DNA of 64,000 bases from Terrabacter sp. Root85 (GCF_001429185.1 NZ_LMIW01000008.1:856056-920055), one strand, 5' to 3'. Shown: positions 26,855 to 35,572, counted from the stretch's first letter. Program-made: numbers and translations. The notes: generated by a model not told the origin, from the letters alone.

Positions 26855-27613
26855 GTGGGACTCTTCAGCCGGGGCAAGTCGAAGGACCGCCCGGACACCG
26901 ATGCCGTGGACCGTGCCGACGACCTCGAGCAGGACGAGCTCGCCGATGACGGCGCGCTCTACGGCGACGCGGACGGTGACACCGCCGCCTCGGCCACGTC
27001 CCGACCGCTCGACCGCAGCGAGGTCGAGGACGACTCCGACTACCTCAACCTCGGCGCCATCTGGCTGCGTGGACAGCAGGGCATGGAGCTGCGCCTCGAG
27101 GTCAACGAGCAGGAGCAGCAGATCACGGGCGTGACGGCCGTCATCGGCGAGTCGGCGGTGCAGCTGCAGGCCTTCGCGGCCCCGCGCACCGAGGGTGTCT
27201 GGATCGACATCCGCAACGAGATCGCCGCGAGCATCGTCGATGCCGGCGGCACCGCCGAGGTGCTCACCGGCGAGTTCGGCGAGGAGCTCCTGACCCGCAT
27301 GCCGCAGGCCGGACCCGACGGCCGCACCGTCTTCATGCCGGCCCGTTTCGTCGGCGTCGACGGCCCCCGCTGGTTCCTCCGAGCCGTGGTCTCCGGCCGC
27401 GCCGCGATCGAGCCGGCCGCCGCCGAGGCCGTGCACGACGTGATCCGGACGACGGTCATCGACCGCGGCGAGGAGGCCATGCCTCCCCGCGAGCTGCTGC
27501 CCCTGCGCCTGCCCGACGCCGACGGCGCCGTCCAGGCCGAGGAGGGCGCTGTCGAGGGCGGCCCCGACCTCAACCCGTTCGAGCGCGGACCCGAGATCAC
27601 CGAGGTCCGTTGA
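26855..27613 (+). CDS. DUF3710 family protein
   Basis: 252 residues from GTG 26855, with AAGGA 7-11 nt upstream. After an acidic, disordered N-terminus (about residues 10-60) comes the conserved DUF3710 domain: LNLGAIWLRGQQGMELRLEV and GPRWFLRAVVSGRAA. Function is unknown; the family is encoded next to dut in many actinomycetes. It is cytoplasmic, with no signal or membrane helix. The OB-fold gene begins 10 bp after the stop. Confidence 0.88.
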   Translation: MGLFSRGKSKDRPDTDAVDRADDLEQDELADDGALYGDADGDTAASATSRPLDRSEVEDDSDYLNLGAIWLRGQQGMELRLEVNEQEQQITGVTAVIGESAVQLQAFAAPRTEGVWIDIRNEIAASIVDAGGTAEVLTGEFGEELLTRMPQAGPDGRTVFMPARFVGVDGPRWFLRAVVSGRAAIEPAAAEAVHDVIRTTVIDRGEEAMPPRELLPLRLPDADGAVQAEEGAVEGGPDLNPFERGPEITEVR

Positions 27614-27623
27614 TGGCCGGCCC

Positions 27624-28052
27624 GTGTCCCGCACCGCGTCCCAGCCGGACGCACCCGTGACCACGGGCCAGCCCGGCGCCCTGCGTCGGCTCACCGACCG
27701 CCTCACGCGCTCGTCGCACGAGATCGAGGCGGCCGAGCTGCGCCGTGAGTCCTCGGACCTCGACGGCGTCGTGCACATCGGCGACGCACCCCAGCGGATC
27801 ACGGTCACCGTGTGCGGCGAGGTGCGTTCCGTGACGCTGCGCCCGCGCGAGGAGACGCCCGCGCTCGACGTCGAGGTCTGGGACGGCACCGAGTCGCTGC
27901 ACCTCGTGTGGCTCGGCCGTCGGCGCATCGCCGGCATCATCCCCGGTGTCAAGATCCAGGCCACGGGTCGCATCACCACCCGCCGGAAGGTCAAGACGAT
28001 GTTCAACCCGGCGTACGAGCTCATCGGCCGGGCAGGGCAGGCACATGGCTGA
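27624..28052 (+). CDS. OB-fold nucleic-acid-binding-type protein
   Basis: 142 residues from GTG 27624 (an in-frame GTG at 27657 is possible). The segment VVHIGDAPQRITVTVCGEVRSV through LVWLGRRRIAGIIPGVKIQATGRI is a single OB-fold of the RecG-wedge or RecJ-like type, ending NPAYELIG. The family is known in actinomycetes downstream of DUF3710. It may bind DNA or RNA, but no partner is known. It overlaps the DUF3159 gene by 8 bp. Confidence 0.82.
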   Translation: MSRTASQPDAPVTTGQPGALRRLTDRLTRSSHEIEAAELRRESSDLDGVVHIGDAPQRITVTVCGEVRSVTLRPREETPALDVEVWDGTESLHLVWLGRRRIAGIIPGVKIQATGRITTRRKVKTMFNPAYELIGRAGQAHG

Positions 28053-28782
28053 CGCCGACGGCCGGGCCGTCGGCCCGGGCGGAGAACGCGCCGGGGAGGG
28101 CGACGCGGTCGTCCGCTCCGAGGCCGACCTGCGCCGCTACGACACGGTCGAGGAGCTGCTCCGCGACAAGCTGTCCGACGCCATCGGCGGGTGGCGCGGC
28201 GCCGTCGAGTCGGCCGTCCCGACCCTGGCGTTCGCCCTCGTGTGGGCACGCACCGAGAACCTCCGCACCTCCCTCGTGGTCGCCGGTGTCCTCGTGGCCG
28301 TCCTCCTGCTCGTGCGTCTCGTGCAGCGACAGGACCCCCGCTTCATCGCGTATGCCGCCGCGGGCGTGGGGATCTCGGCCTTCTTCGCGCTGCGGTCGGG
28401 TCGGGCGGAGGACGCCTTCCTGCCGGGCATGCTCCAGAACGCCGCGCTGCTCGTCCTGCTGCTCGTGACGAACCTGACGCGGTGGCCGCTCTTCGGCTTC
28501 GTCGTCGGCGTCGCCGAGCCCGAGGCGTTCGCCGAGAACCCGACGTGGTGGCGTCGCCACTCCGGCATCGTCACGGTCGCGGCACGACTCGCCTGGGTGC
28601 TCATCGCCCTCAACGTCGTGCGGCTCTCGATCATGGTGCCGCTCTACCTCGCCGAGCAGGTGGCCGCGCTCGGGGTGGCCAAGGTGGTCCTCGGCTGGCC
28701 GGCCTACCTGCTCGCCATCACGGCGATGGGTGCAATCCTGCTCCGCGGGCGCACCCCGATCGACCCCTCGCGGCTCGCCTGA
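28045..28782 (+). CDS. DUF3159 membrane protein
   Basis: 245 residues from ATG 28045, overlapping the OB-fold gene by 8 bp. About six membrane segments are visible, with DKLSDAIGGWRGAVESAVPTLAF at the start and LTRWPLFGFVVG and NPTWWRRHSGIV in loops, typical of DUF3159. Function is unknown; a transporter-like role is suggested only by topology. It ends 24 bp from the stop of the convergent TrkA-type gene. Confidence 0.88.
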   Translation: MADADGRAVGPGGERAGEGDAVVRSEADLRRYDTVEELLRDKLSDAIGGWRGAVESAVPTLAFALVWARTENLRTSLVVAGVLVAVLLLVRLVQRQDPRFIAYAAAGVGISAFFALRSGRAEDAFLPGMLQNAALLVLLLVTNLTRWPLFGFVVGVAEPEAFAENPTWWRRHSGIVTVAARLAWVLIALNVVRLSIMVPLYLAEQVAALGVAKVVLGWPAYLLAITAMGAILLRGRTPIDPSRLA

Positions 28783-28806
28783 CGCTCGACGCCGGCGACC
28801 TCGGGA

Positions 28807-29493
28807 TCAGTCCTCGAGGCTCGTGTGGTGCCGCTCGCCCGGGGCGACGAGGTCCTGGAGGCGGTCCTCCTGCTCCGTCGTCGTGATGAAGAGCAGCTCG
28901 TCGCCGGCCTCGATCGCGTCGTCGGGCGTGGGAGCGAGCGGGCGCTCCTCGCGGATGATCGCGACGAGCACGGTGTCGGTGGGCCAGTCGACGTCACCGA
29001 CGCGGCGCCCAGCGAAGGGGCTGCCCTCGGGCAGGGTGATCTCGACCATCGAGGCCCGGCCCTGCTGGAACTCGAAGATGCGCACGAGGTCGCCGATGCT
29101 CACGGCCTCCTCGATGAGCGCCGTCATCAGGCGTGGGGTCGACACCGCGACGTCGACGCCCCACGACTCGTCGAACATCCACTCGTTCTTGGGGTTGTTG
29201 ACGCGCGCGACGGTGCGCGGGACGCCGAACTCGGTCTTGGCGAGCAGCGAGAGCACGAGGTTGGCCTTGTCGTCACCGGTGGCGGCGACGCAGACGTCGG
29301 ACTCCTCGAGCCGGGCCTCCTCGAGGGCGGCGAGCTCGCAGGCGTCGGCCAGCAGCCACGACGCCTCGGGCACGCGCGAGGCCTGGACGTCGTCGGCGTC
29401 CTTGTCGATGAGCAGCACCTGGTGCCCGTTGCCGAGCAGCTCACGGGCGATGGAGCGGCCGACGCTTCCGGCTCCGGCGATGACGACGCGCAT
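28807..29493 (-). CDS. TrkA-type potassium channel regulatory subunit (CeoB/CeoC-like)
   Basis: 228 residues from ATG 29493. An N-terminal RCK Rossmann domain (VVIAGAGSVGRSIARELL, NAD(H)-binding GxGxxG) with an acidic LLIDKDADD beta-2 end is followed by a TrkA-C domain (about 140-215; ITLPEGSPFAGRRVGDVDWP). Such proteins gate K+ uptake systems by binding NAD(H), ATP or c-di-AMP. It lies 23 bp downstream of a second TrkA protein on the same strand, like mycobacterial ceoBC, and the pair is divergent from a KimA-like K+ transporter. Confidence 0.9.
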   Translation of the reverse strand: MRVVIAGAGSVGRSIARELLGNGHQVLLIDKDADDVQASRVPEASWLLADACELAALEEARLEESDVCVAATGDDKANLVLSLLAKTEFGVPRTVARVNNPKNEWMFDESWGVDVAVSTPRLMTALIEEAVSIGDLVRIFEFQQGRASMVEITLPEGSPFAGRRVGDVDWPTDTVLVAIIREERPLAPTPDDAIEAGDELLFITTTEQEDRLQDLVAPGERHHTSLED

Positions 29494-29516
29494 GGGGTTG
29501 TTTTCTCCTGTGCCGG

Positions 29517-30179
29517 TCAGTGGGCGGCCGGGGCCTGGTCGCAGAGCCGCTCGACGCGAGCGAGGTCGTCGCGCGGGACGGTGAGGTGCACGAGGTCGCC
29601 CTGCTGGACGACCATGTCGGGCCGGGGGAGCGTGCCCTCGCCGAGCCGGGTGACGTAGGCGACGCGGGCGCCGGTCTGCTCCTCGAGGTCGGTGAGGTGC
29701 CGGCCGACCCAACCCTCGGCGAGGGGGACCTCGGCGATGACGATCTTGCCGCTCGGGTCGGTCAGCTCGGGCACGGCGCCCTGCGGCAGCAGCCGCTGGA
29801 TCATCTGGTCGGCGGTCCAGCGCACCGTCGCGACGGTCGGGATGCCGAGGCGCTGGTAGACCATGGCGCGCTGCGGGTCGTAGATGCGGGCGGCGACGTG
29901 CTCGACGCCGAATGTCTCGCGCGCCACCCGGGCGGCGAGGATGTTGGAGTTGTCACCGCTGCTGACGGCCGCGAACGCATAGGCCTCGCGGATGCCGGCG
30001 GCGATGAGGGTGTCGCGGTCGAAACCGATGCCCGTGACCGTCTGGCCCTCGAAGGAGGTGCCCAGCCGGCGGAACGCGGAGGCGTCCGCGTCGATGATGG
30101 CGACGTCGTGGCCGTTGCGGCCCAGGGTGCGGGCGAGGGTCGACCCGACGCGGCCGCATCCCATGATGACGAAGTGCAC
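29517..30179 (-). CDS. Second TrkA-type potassium regulatory subunit
   Basis: 220 residues from GTG 30179. RCK domain with IMGCGRVGSTLARTL (GxGxxG) and AIIDADASAFRRLG; TrkA-C domain from about 140 (IVIAEVPLAEGWVGRHLTDLE). It is a paralogue of the following gene, and paired RCK proteins of this type can form mixed assemblies. A TAGCGT hexamer (30187-30192) lies 7 nt before the GTG. The divergent neighbour is the KimA-like transporter, separated by 157 bp, which makes a K+ homeostasis locus likely. Confidence 0.9.
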   Translation of the reverse strand: MHFVIMGCGRVGSTLARTLGRNGHDVAIIDADASAFRRLGTSFEGQTVTGIGFDRDTLIAAGIREAYAFAAVSSGDNSNILAARVARETFGVEHVAARIYDPQRAMVYQRLGIPTVATVRWTADQMIQRLLPQGAVPELTDPSGKIVIAEVPLAEGWVGRHLTDLEEQTGARVAYVTRLGEGTLPRPDMVVQQGDLVHLTVPRDDLARVERLCDQAPAAH

Positions 30180-30186
30180 GGACGCG

Positions 30187-30192
30187 ACGCTA
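30187..30192 (-). promoter_or_regulatory. Candidate -10 element of the trkA pair
   Basis: TAGCGT on the minus strand, 7 nt before GTG 30179. Confidence 0.4.
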
Positions 30193-30268
30193 CACCGTGA
30201 CGCCGTCGCCCAGTCTGCAGGCCGCGCGGGCTGGACCGGGGAGCGAAACGGTCGGGACGGCATACGTT

Positions 30269-30296
30269 CTCGGGGTCGTGTCCACGACGTCCCGAG
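30269..30296. promoter_or_regulatory. Inverted repeat between the K+ regulator and K+ transporter genes
   Basis: CTCGGGGTCGTG (30269-30280) can pair with CACGAC-GT-CCCGAG (30283-30296): twelve pairs with one GT bulge and a 2-nt loop. It is about 29 bp upstream of the kimA-like -10 hexamer, so it could be a regulator site for the divergent promoters or an RNA hairpin for the trkA side. Confidence 0.5.
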
Positions 30297-30324
30297 TGGG
30301 TCAGTGCGGGGAGCTGATCCGTCA

Positions 30325-30330
30325 TACAGT
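30325..30330 (+). promoter_or_regulatory. Candidate -10 element of the KimA-like gene
   Basis: TACAGT, exactly 6 nt before GTG 30337. It supports that start and a leaderless transcript. Confidence 0.5.
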
Positions 30331-30336
30331 TGCGTC

Positions 30337-32346
30337 GTGCCCGGTACCGGTTCGCTGTTCAAGCGCCTCCTCCTCGGTCGCGCGATGCGCAGCGACAAGC
30401 TCGGGGAGACCTTGCTGCCCAAGCGCCTCGCGCTGCCCATCTTCGCGAGCGACGCACTCTCGTCCGTGGCCTACGCGCCCGACGAGATCCTGCTCATGCT
30501 CGGTCTGGCGGGCGGCGCCTTCGTCGCGACGCACAGCTGGCAGGTCACCGTCGCGGTCGTCCTCGTCATGGTCGTCGTGGTGGCGTCGTACCGCCAGAAC
30601 GTGCACGCCTACCCCTCGGGTGGCGGCGACTACGAGGTCGCGACCGTCAACCTCGGCCCACGGGCCGGCCTCACCGTCGCCAGCGCCCTTCTCGTCGACT
30701 ACGTCCTCACCGTCGCCGTGTCGATCTCGTCGGGTGTGCAGAACGCCGCCACGGTGCTCGGGTTCGTGCGCGGGCACGAGGTCATCGTCGCGGTGGCTCT
30801 CATCGCCTTCCTCACGGCGATGAACCTGCGCGGGGTGCGCGAGTCGGGCAAGGCCTTCGCCGTGCCGGTCTACGCCTTCATGCTCGCCATCATCGGCATG
30901 GGCATCTACGGCTTCATCCAGCACTTCACGGGCTCCCTGACCCCGGCCGAGAGCGCCGGCCTGACCCTGAAGCCCGAGGAGGGGCAGGGTCTCACCGGTC
31001 TGGCCGCGGCGTTCCTCCTGCTCCGCGCCTTCTCGTCCGGGTGTGCGGCCCTGACCGGCGTCGAGGCGATCAGCAACGGTGTGCCCGCCTTCAAGAAGCC
31101 CAAGAGCGCCAACGCCGCCACGACCCTGCTGCTCATGGGCACGCTGTCGGTCGTGATGCTCGGCTCGATCATCGCGCTGAGCCAGTGGACCGGCGTCAAG
31201 ATCGCCGACAACCCGGGCGCCCAGCTGCTGCGCGACGGGCAGCCTGTCGGCGACTCGTACATCCAGCACACCGCGATCGGCCAGCTCGCCGAGTCGGTGT
31301 TCGCGAACTTCCCGATCGGTGTCGTCTTCGTCTCGATCGTCACCGGCCTGATCCTCGTCCTCGCGGCGAACACAGCGTTCAACGGCTTCCCGGTGCTCGG
31401 CTCGATCCTCGCCCGCGACGGCTACCTGCCCCGCCAGATGCACACCCGCGGCGACCGGCTGGCCTTCAGCAACGGCATCCTCATCCTCGCCGGTGCGGCC
31501 ATCGTCCTCGTCATCGTCTTCAAGGCCGAGGTCACGGCTCTCATCCAGCTCTACATCGTCGGGGTGTTCGTCTCGTTCACCACCTCGCAGGTGGGCATGG
31601 TCCGGCACTGGACGCGCCACCTCAGGCTCGAGCGCAACCCCAAGGAGCGGGCCCGGATGCAGCGCTCGCGCGTCATCAACGCCGTCGGCGCGGCGATGTC
31701 GGCGACGGTGCTCATCGTCGTGCTCCTGACGAAGTTCCAGGCCGGGGCGAAGTACGCCATCCTCGCGATGGTCGTCCTCTTCGTCCTCATGCTCGGGATC
31801 AAGAAGCACTACAACCGGGTGCGCGACGAGCTGGCCATCGACTGGGACGTCGAGCGGCCGATGCTACCGAGCCACGTGCACGCCATCGTCTGCATCTCCA
31901 AGGTGCACAAGCCGACGATGCGCGCGCTGGCCTACGCCCGGGCGAGCCGGCCGTCCTACCTCGAGGCCGTGACGGTCGACGTCGACCCCGACGAGACGCA
32001 GGCGCTGCTCGACGAGTGGGACAAGCGCGAGATCCCGGTGCCGCTCAAGGTGCTGTCCTCGCCGTACCGCCAGATCACCAAGCCGATCCTCGACTACGTC
32101 CGGTCGATCCGCAGCGGCAACCCGCGCGACATCGTCACGGTCTACCTGCCGGAGTACGTCCTCGGGAAGTGGTGGGAGCAGGTGCTGCACAACCAGAGCG
32201 CGTTGCGCCTCAAGGCCCGGCTGCTCTTCACACCAGGTGTCATGGTCGTCAGCGTCCCGTGGCAGCTGCAGTCCTCCGAGGGCGCCGAGCGCGACTGGAT
32301 CGACGAGCCCCCGATCAGCGGCTCGGTGCGCGGTGGAGCGCTGTGA
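30337..32346 (+). CDS. APC-superfamily permease, KimA-like K+ transporter
   Basis: 669 residues from GTG 30337. Twelve or so membrane helices are followed by a cytoplasmic domain of about 180 residues. Compared from memory with KimA (YdaO) of Bacillus subtilis, several blocks match closely: ASDALSSVAYAPDEILL, SYRQNVHAYPSGGGDYEV, LLVDYVLTVAVSISSG, LRAFSSGCAALTGVEAISNGVPAFKKP and LHNQSALRLKARLLF near the end. KimA is a K+/H+ symporter whose cytoplasmic domain binds c-di-AMP. Divergent trkA genes fit a potassium role, though plain amino-acid transport is not excluded. The RNA methyltransferase gene overlaps the stop by 4 bp. Confidence 0.8.
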   Translation: MPGTGSLFKRLLLGRAMRSDKLGETLLPKRLALPIFASDALSSVAYAPDEILLMLGLAGGAFVATHSWQVTVAVVLVMVVVVASYRQNVHAYPSGGGDYEVATVNLGPRAGLTVASALLVDYVLTVAVSISSGVQNAATVLGFVRGHEVIVAVALIAFLTAMNLRGVRESGKAFAVPVYAFMLAIIGMGIYGFIQHFTGSLTPAESAGLTLKPEEGQGLTGLAAAFLLLRAFSSGCAALTGVEAISNGVPAFKKPKSANAATTLLLMGTLSVVMLGSIIALSQWTGVKIADNPGAQLLRDGQPVGDSYIQHTAIGQLAESVFANFPIGVVFVSIVTGLILVLAANTAFNGFPVLGSILARDGYLPRQMHTRGDRLAFSNGILILAGAAIVLVIVFKAEVTALIQLYIVGVFVSFTTSQVGMVRHWTRHLRLERNPKERARMQRSRVINAVGAAMSATVLIVVLLTKFQAGAKYAILAMVVLFVLMLGIKKHYNRVRDELAIDWDVERPMLPSHVHAIVCISKVHKPTMRALAYARASRPSYLEAVTVDVDPDETQALLDEWDKREIPVPLKVLSSPYRQITKPILDYVRSIRSGNPRDIVTVYLPEYVLGKWWEQVLHNQSALRLKARLLFTPGVMVVSVPWQLQSSEGAERDWIDEPPISGSVRGGAL

Positions 32347-33617
32347 GCGGTCGCCAGAACCGCGAGCGGGCCGCCGGTGGCGAGTCTCTCGTCGGGAGGG
32401 AGTGGACCGTCGAGGTCGGACCCGTCGCCCACGGCGGCCACTGCGTGGCCCGTCACGAGGGTCAGGTCGTCTTCGTGCGCCACACGCTGCCCGGTGAGCG
32501 CGTCGTCGCACGCGTCACCGAGGGCCGCGTCGGTGACAGCTTCGTGCGCGCCGACGCCGTCGAGGTGCTCGAGGCCGCGCCTGGTCGTGTGACCGCACCG
32601 TGCCCGTATGCCGCCCCGGGCCTCTGTGGTGGCTGCGACTTCCAGCACGCGTCCCTCGACACCCAGCGGGCGCTCAAGGGTGCCGTCGTGCGGGAACAGT
32701 TCGCGCGCGTTGCCGGCCTCGACGTCGATGTCGTCGTCCAGCCGGTGCCGGGCGACGAGGAAGGGCTGCGCTGGCGCACCCGGGTCGAGTTCGCCGTCGA
32801 CGGTGCCGGCCGAGCGGGTCTGCGCGGACACCGGTCGAGCGACATCGTTCCCGTCGAGGACTGCCTCATCGCCACGCGGGCGGTCATCGACTCCGGCGTG
32901 CTCGACACCGAGTGGCCGGACGTCGAGTCGGTCGACGTCATCGATGCCGTGCACCCCGACGAGCCGGTGCTCGTGCCGCTGCCTGCGCCCGAGGGTGGGA
33001 GTGGTGGCGGCGGAGGCCTCGTCGGCGAGCTGGCCCGCGACGGGGACTGGGAGGGCGAGTACGTCGTCTCGGCCCGGGGCTTCTGGCAGGTGCACCCGGG
33101 CGCGGCCACGACGTTCCTGTCACGGGTGTCGACGCTGCTCGGGGCGGAGCCGGGGGACCGCGTCCTCGACCTCTTCGCGGGCTCGGGTCTCTTCACGATG
33201 CGGCTCGGCGAGCTCGTCGCGCCGGACGGATTCGTCCTCGGCGTCGAGGGTGATCGCCGAGCGGTCGAGAACGGCGAGTCCAACACCGAGCACCTCGAGA
33301 ACGTCGAGTGGCGCGCCAACCGTGTCGACCGTGAGCTGCGGTCGCTCGTCGGACAGGGCGTCACGGCAGACCTCGTGGTGCTCGACCCGCCCCGGACGGG
33401 TGCCGGCAAGGACGTCATGGCCCTGGTGGCCGGGATGGGGCCCCGACGCGTCGTCTACGTCGCGTGCGACCCCGCAGCCCTGGCCCGCGACGTCAAGGCG
33501 GCTGTGACCCACGGCTACGGCCTCGTCTCGCTCGAGGCCTGGGACGCCTTCCCGATGACCCACCACGTCGAGTGCATCGCCGTGCTCGAGACGCAAGATG
33601 GGTCGACGAGCGCCTGA
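32343..33617 (+). CDS. TRAM-domain RNA m5U methyltransferase (RlmCD/TrmA family)
   Basis: 424 residues from GTG 32343 (GTGA overlap). A TRAM domain (about 15-75; GHCVARHEGQVVFVRHTLPGE) precedes a 4Fe-4S motif, CPYAAPGLCGGCDFQH, and the methyltransferase domain has DLFAGSGLFTMRLGE, VVLDPPRTGAG and the catalytic region YVACDPAALARD. These features mark the 5-methyluridine RNA methyltransferases acting on 23S rRNA or tRNA. Which uridine is modified cannot be told. It is translationally coupled to the K+ transporter, a gene pair recalled in other actinomycetes. Confidence 0.9.
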   Translation: MSGRQNRERAAGGESLVGREWTVEVGPVAHGGHCVARHEGQVVFVRHTLPGERVVARVTEGRVGDSFVRADAVEVLEAAPGRVTAPCPYAAPGLCGGCDFQHASLDTQRALKGAVVREQFARVAGLDVDVVVQPVPGDEEGLRWRTRVEFAVDGAGRAGLRGHRSSDIVPVEDCLIATRAVIDSGVLDTEWPDVESVDVIDAVHPDEPVLVPLPAPEGGSGGGGGLVGELARDGDWEGEYVVSARGFWQVHPGAATTFLSRVSTLLGAEPGDRVLDLFAGSGLFTMRLGELVAPDGFVLGVEGDRRAVENGESNTEHLENVEWRANRVDRELRSLVGQGVTADLVVLDPPRTGAGKDVMALVAGMGPRRVVYVACDPAALARDVKAAVTHGYGLVSLEAWDAFPMTHHVECIAVLETQDGSTSA

Positions 33618-33677
33618 GCCCGCGGCGGTAGAGCGTGCTTCGTCGACTGAACCGACTCGAGGAGCACTGTCGGTGGA

Positions 33678-33693
33678 TCGTACTAGTGTTCGA
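33678..33693 (+). promoter_or_regulatory. Near-consensus LexA (SOS) box on the -10 of the 13E12 gene
   Basis: TCGTACTAGTGTTCGA matches the mycobacterial/actinobacterial SOS box TCGAAC-N4-GTTCGA at 11 of 12 fixed positions. It contains a TAGTGT -10 hexamer (33684-33689), which is 6 nt from ATG 33696, so bound LexA would block the promoter. 13E12-family genes of Mycobacterium tuberculosis are known LexA targets. Confidence 0.75.
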
Positions 33694-33695
33694 AC

Positions 33696-35459
33696 ATGGA
33701 GATGGGGAGCGCCGGAGAGAGCATCGAGGTCGCTGCGGGTGGCGTGCTGTCGTTCCTGACACAGATCCCCGCTGACGTCTTCGACGCGCTGCCACCGGTG
33801 GCCCAGGCGGTAGTCGTGGCACGTGTGGTGCCAGAGCGCCTGCGCAGTCTCGACACGGCGAGCGCCGAGGCGGTCCTTGCTGTCGCGCAGCGCGCGATGA
33901 ACGTCCTCGGCGCCGTTCAGGACCTCGCGCTCGCGGCCTGCGTTCGACGCGAGGAGCTCGACTTCGCCGATCTGGACGGTGAATGGGGTGACGGCTCGGA
34001 GTGGCGGCCCTCGTCGGTGAAGATCGTGGCCTCCAGCGTCGCGCCCGTCCTGTGCTCGACGCCGCGCGGCGCCGAGTCGCGGGTCGCCGACGCGCTCTGC
34101 CTCGTCGAGGACCTCCCACGCACCTTGGCAGCCGCACTCGGCGGGCGGCTCACCCAGCGGCAGACGGGCGTCGTGGCGGACCGAGCGGGACTTGTCGCGG
34201 TTGATGCTCGCCCGGCCTTCGATGCCGTCGTGATGGAGACCGGGGTGGAGTCGCTGACGCCCGCCCGGCTGCGACGCCAGTGCGAGCGTGCCGCCATGGC
34301 GATCGACCCGGACGCCGTTCATCGTCGGGCGGAGCACGGTCTGCGTGACCGCTTCGTGCGGGTGGAGCCGGGACTCGACCCGGGCACGACGTGGTGGAAG
34401 GCGTCGCTGCCGGCGGGGGACTCGATGCAGGCCTGGGGCGCCGTCGATGAGCTGGCCCACGAGTACGTGCGTGCCGACCCGGCCCGGTCGATCGAGCAGG
34501 CGCGGGCGGACGCCTTCCTCGACCTGCTGCTCGGGAGCGCCCAGGTGTCCACCACCGTCGAGCTGGTCGTGCCCACCTTCACCGGTCCCTCGACGGACGA
34601 CCAGTGGAGCGTTGCCCTCCGAGGTCCATACGACGCCGGGGCCGCTCCCTCCGTCGTGCCGGTGGACGTGTGGCCGGGCGCCCCGTCTGGTCGGCAGGCC
34701 CAGCCATCTGCCCCCAACGCGTTCGCAGACGCCGACGCAGCCCCGGATGCCGAGGCCGGTGCTCGCGCTGACGCCGATGCAGCCCCACATGCCGATGCCG
34801 GCGCCGGCGATCTGGCGTACATCACCGGTCCCCGGCTCGCGCCGGAGCATGCGATCGGGTCCGAGCTCTTCGGTCCCGTGACAGGGTCGCCCGCCGGACA
34901 CCACGAGGGTGTGGATGCGTACGGGCGGGCAGCCGGCCACTCGGTGTCGAGGCCCGGACCCGAAGCGGCCTCGGCAGCCGACGTGAACGGGACCGAGCTG
35001 GTCGGACGTCCACCCTGGCGGCCACCGGAGCTCGGCGTCCGGCATCCGCGGTTCGGCTGGATGCTCTCGGACGTGCTGGCAGAGGTGCTGTCCGACCCTG
35101 ACGTCGCGCTGCGCGTGACCCGGGCCGACGCGTTGACCGGCGTCACGGTCGCCCGCGACCCCGCGATCTACCGGCCCAACGCTGCTCTGGCACAACGCGT
35201 TCGGGACCGCGACCGCACGTGTCGGTTCCCGGGGTGCGGTGTCGCCGCGCGCCGGTGCGACCTCGATCATGTCGTGCGCTTCCCCGACGGCCCGACCGCC
35301 GAGGACAACCTCGTCTGCCTGTGCCGGACCCACCACGGTTTCAAGCACCACGCCGGCTGGACGCTGACGTCGGAAGCCGACGGCACATGCACGTGGAGCT
35401 CGCCGACCGGACGCTCCTATGTGACGCACCCAGCAGACGTCAGGCTCGACGCTGCCTGA
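33696..35459 (+). CDS. 13E12-repeat family protein: DUF222 plus HNH endonuclease domain
   Basis: 587 residues. A long helical DUF222 region (about 20-310) with QRQTGVVADRAGLV is followed by an HNH nuclease motif near the C-terminus: CRFPGCGVAARRCDLDH (from residue 509), then CRTHHGFKH. An insertion of about 110 residues (about 310-450) includes Ala-Asp-Pro repeats (34722-34812), probably disordered. These genes are multi-copy and mobile-looking in actinomycetes; the nuclease substrate is unknown. It breaks what I recall as the usual gene order between the RNA methyltransferase and acnA. A LexA box covers the promoter. ATG 33702 is an alternative start. Confidence 0.9.
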   Translation: MEMGSAGESIEVAAGGVLSFLTQIPADVFDALPPVAQAVVVARVVPERLRSLDTASAEAVLAVAQRAMNVLGAVQDLALAACVRREELDFADLDGEWGDGSEWRPSSVKIVASSVAPVLCSTPRGAESRVADALCLVEDLPRTLAAALGGRLTQRQTGVVADRAGLVAVDARPAFDAVVMETGVESLTPARLRRQCERAAMAIDPDAVHRRAEHGLRDRFVRVEPGLDPGTTWWKASLPAGDSMQAWGAVDELAHEYVRADPARSIEQARADAFLDLLLGSAQVSTTVELVVPTFTGPSTDDQWSVALRGPYDAGAAPSVVPVDVWPGAPSGRQAQPSAPNAFADADAAPDAEAGARADADAAPHADAGAGDLAYITGPRLAPEHAIGSELFGPVTGSPAGHHEGVDAYGRAAGHSVSRPGPEAASAADVNGTELVGRPPWRPPELGVRHPRFGWMLSDVLAEVLSDPDVALRVTRADALTGVTVARDPAIYRPNAALAQRVRDRDRTCRFPGCGVAARRCDLDHVVRFPDGPTAEDNLVCLCRTHHGFKHHAGWTLTSEADGTCTWSSPTGRSYVTHPADVRLDAA

Positions 35460-35572
35460 GGTGGACTCGTGGCCCCTGGGATCTCGACGGTCGCGAAGGC
35501 TCGCAGCGTCCATTTTGTGTCTCGCAGCTGGCCGTCTGCGGACCTGGCGACGAAGGGGTGCGCACGTCACGA

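Noticed and set aside
29992-30336. 115-residue N-terminal extension of the KimA-like protein
   Set aside because: It would be antisense to the TrkA gene; TACAGT-N6-GTG marks 30337.
30180-30336. c-di-AMP (ydaO) riboswitch before the KimA-like gene
   Set aside because: The gap is only 157 bp, the mRNA seems leaderless, and none of the conserved ydaO elements is recognisable.
33687-33696. TGTTCGAACA palindrome as an operator in its own right
   Set aside because: It overlaps the better SOS-box match one register upstream, which explains both the sequence and the gene family.
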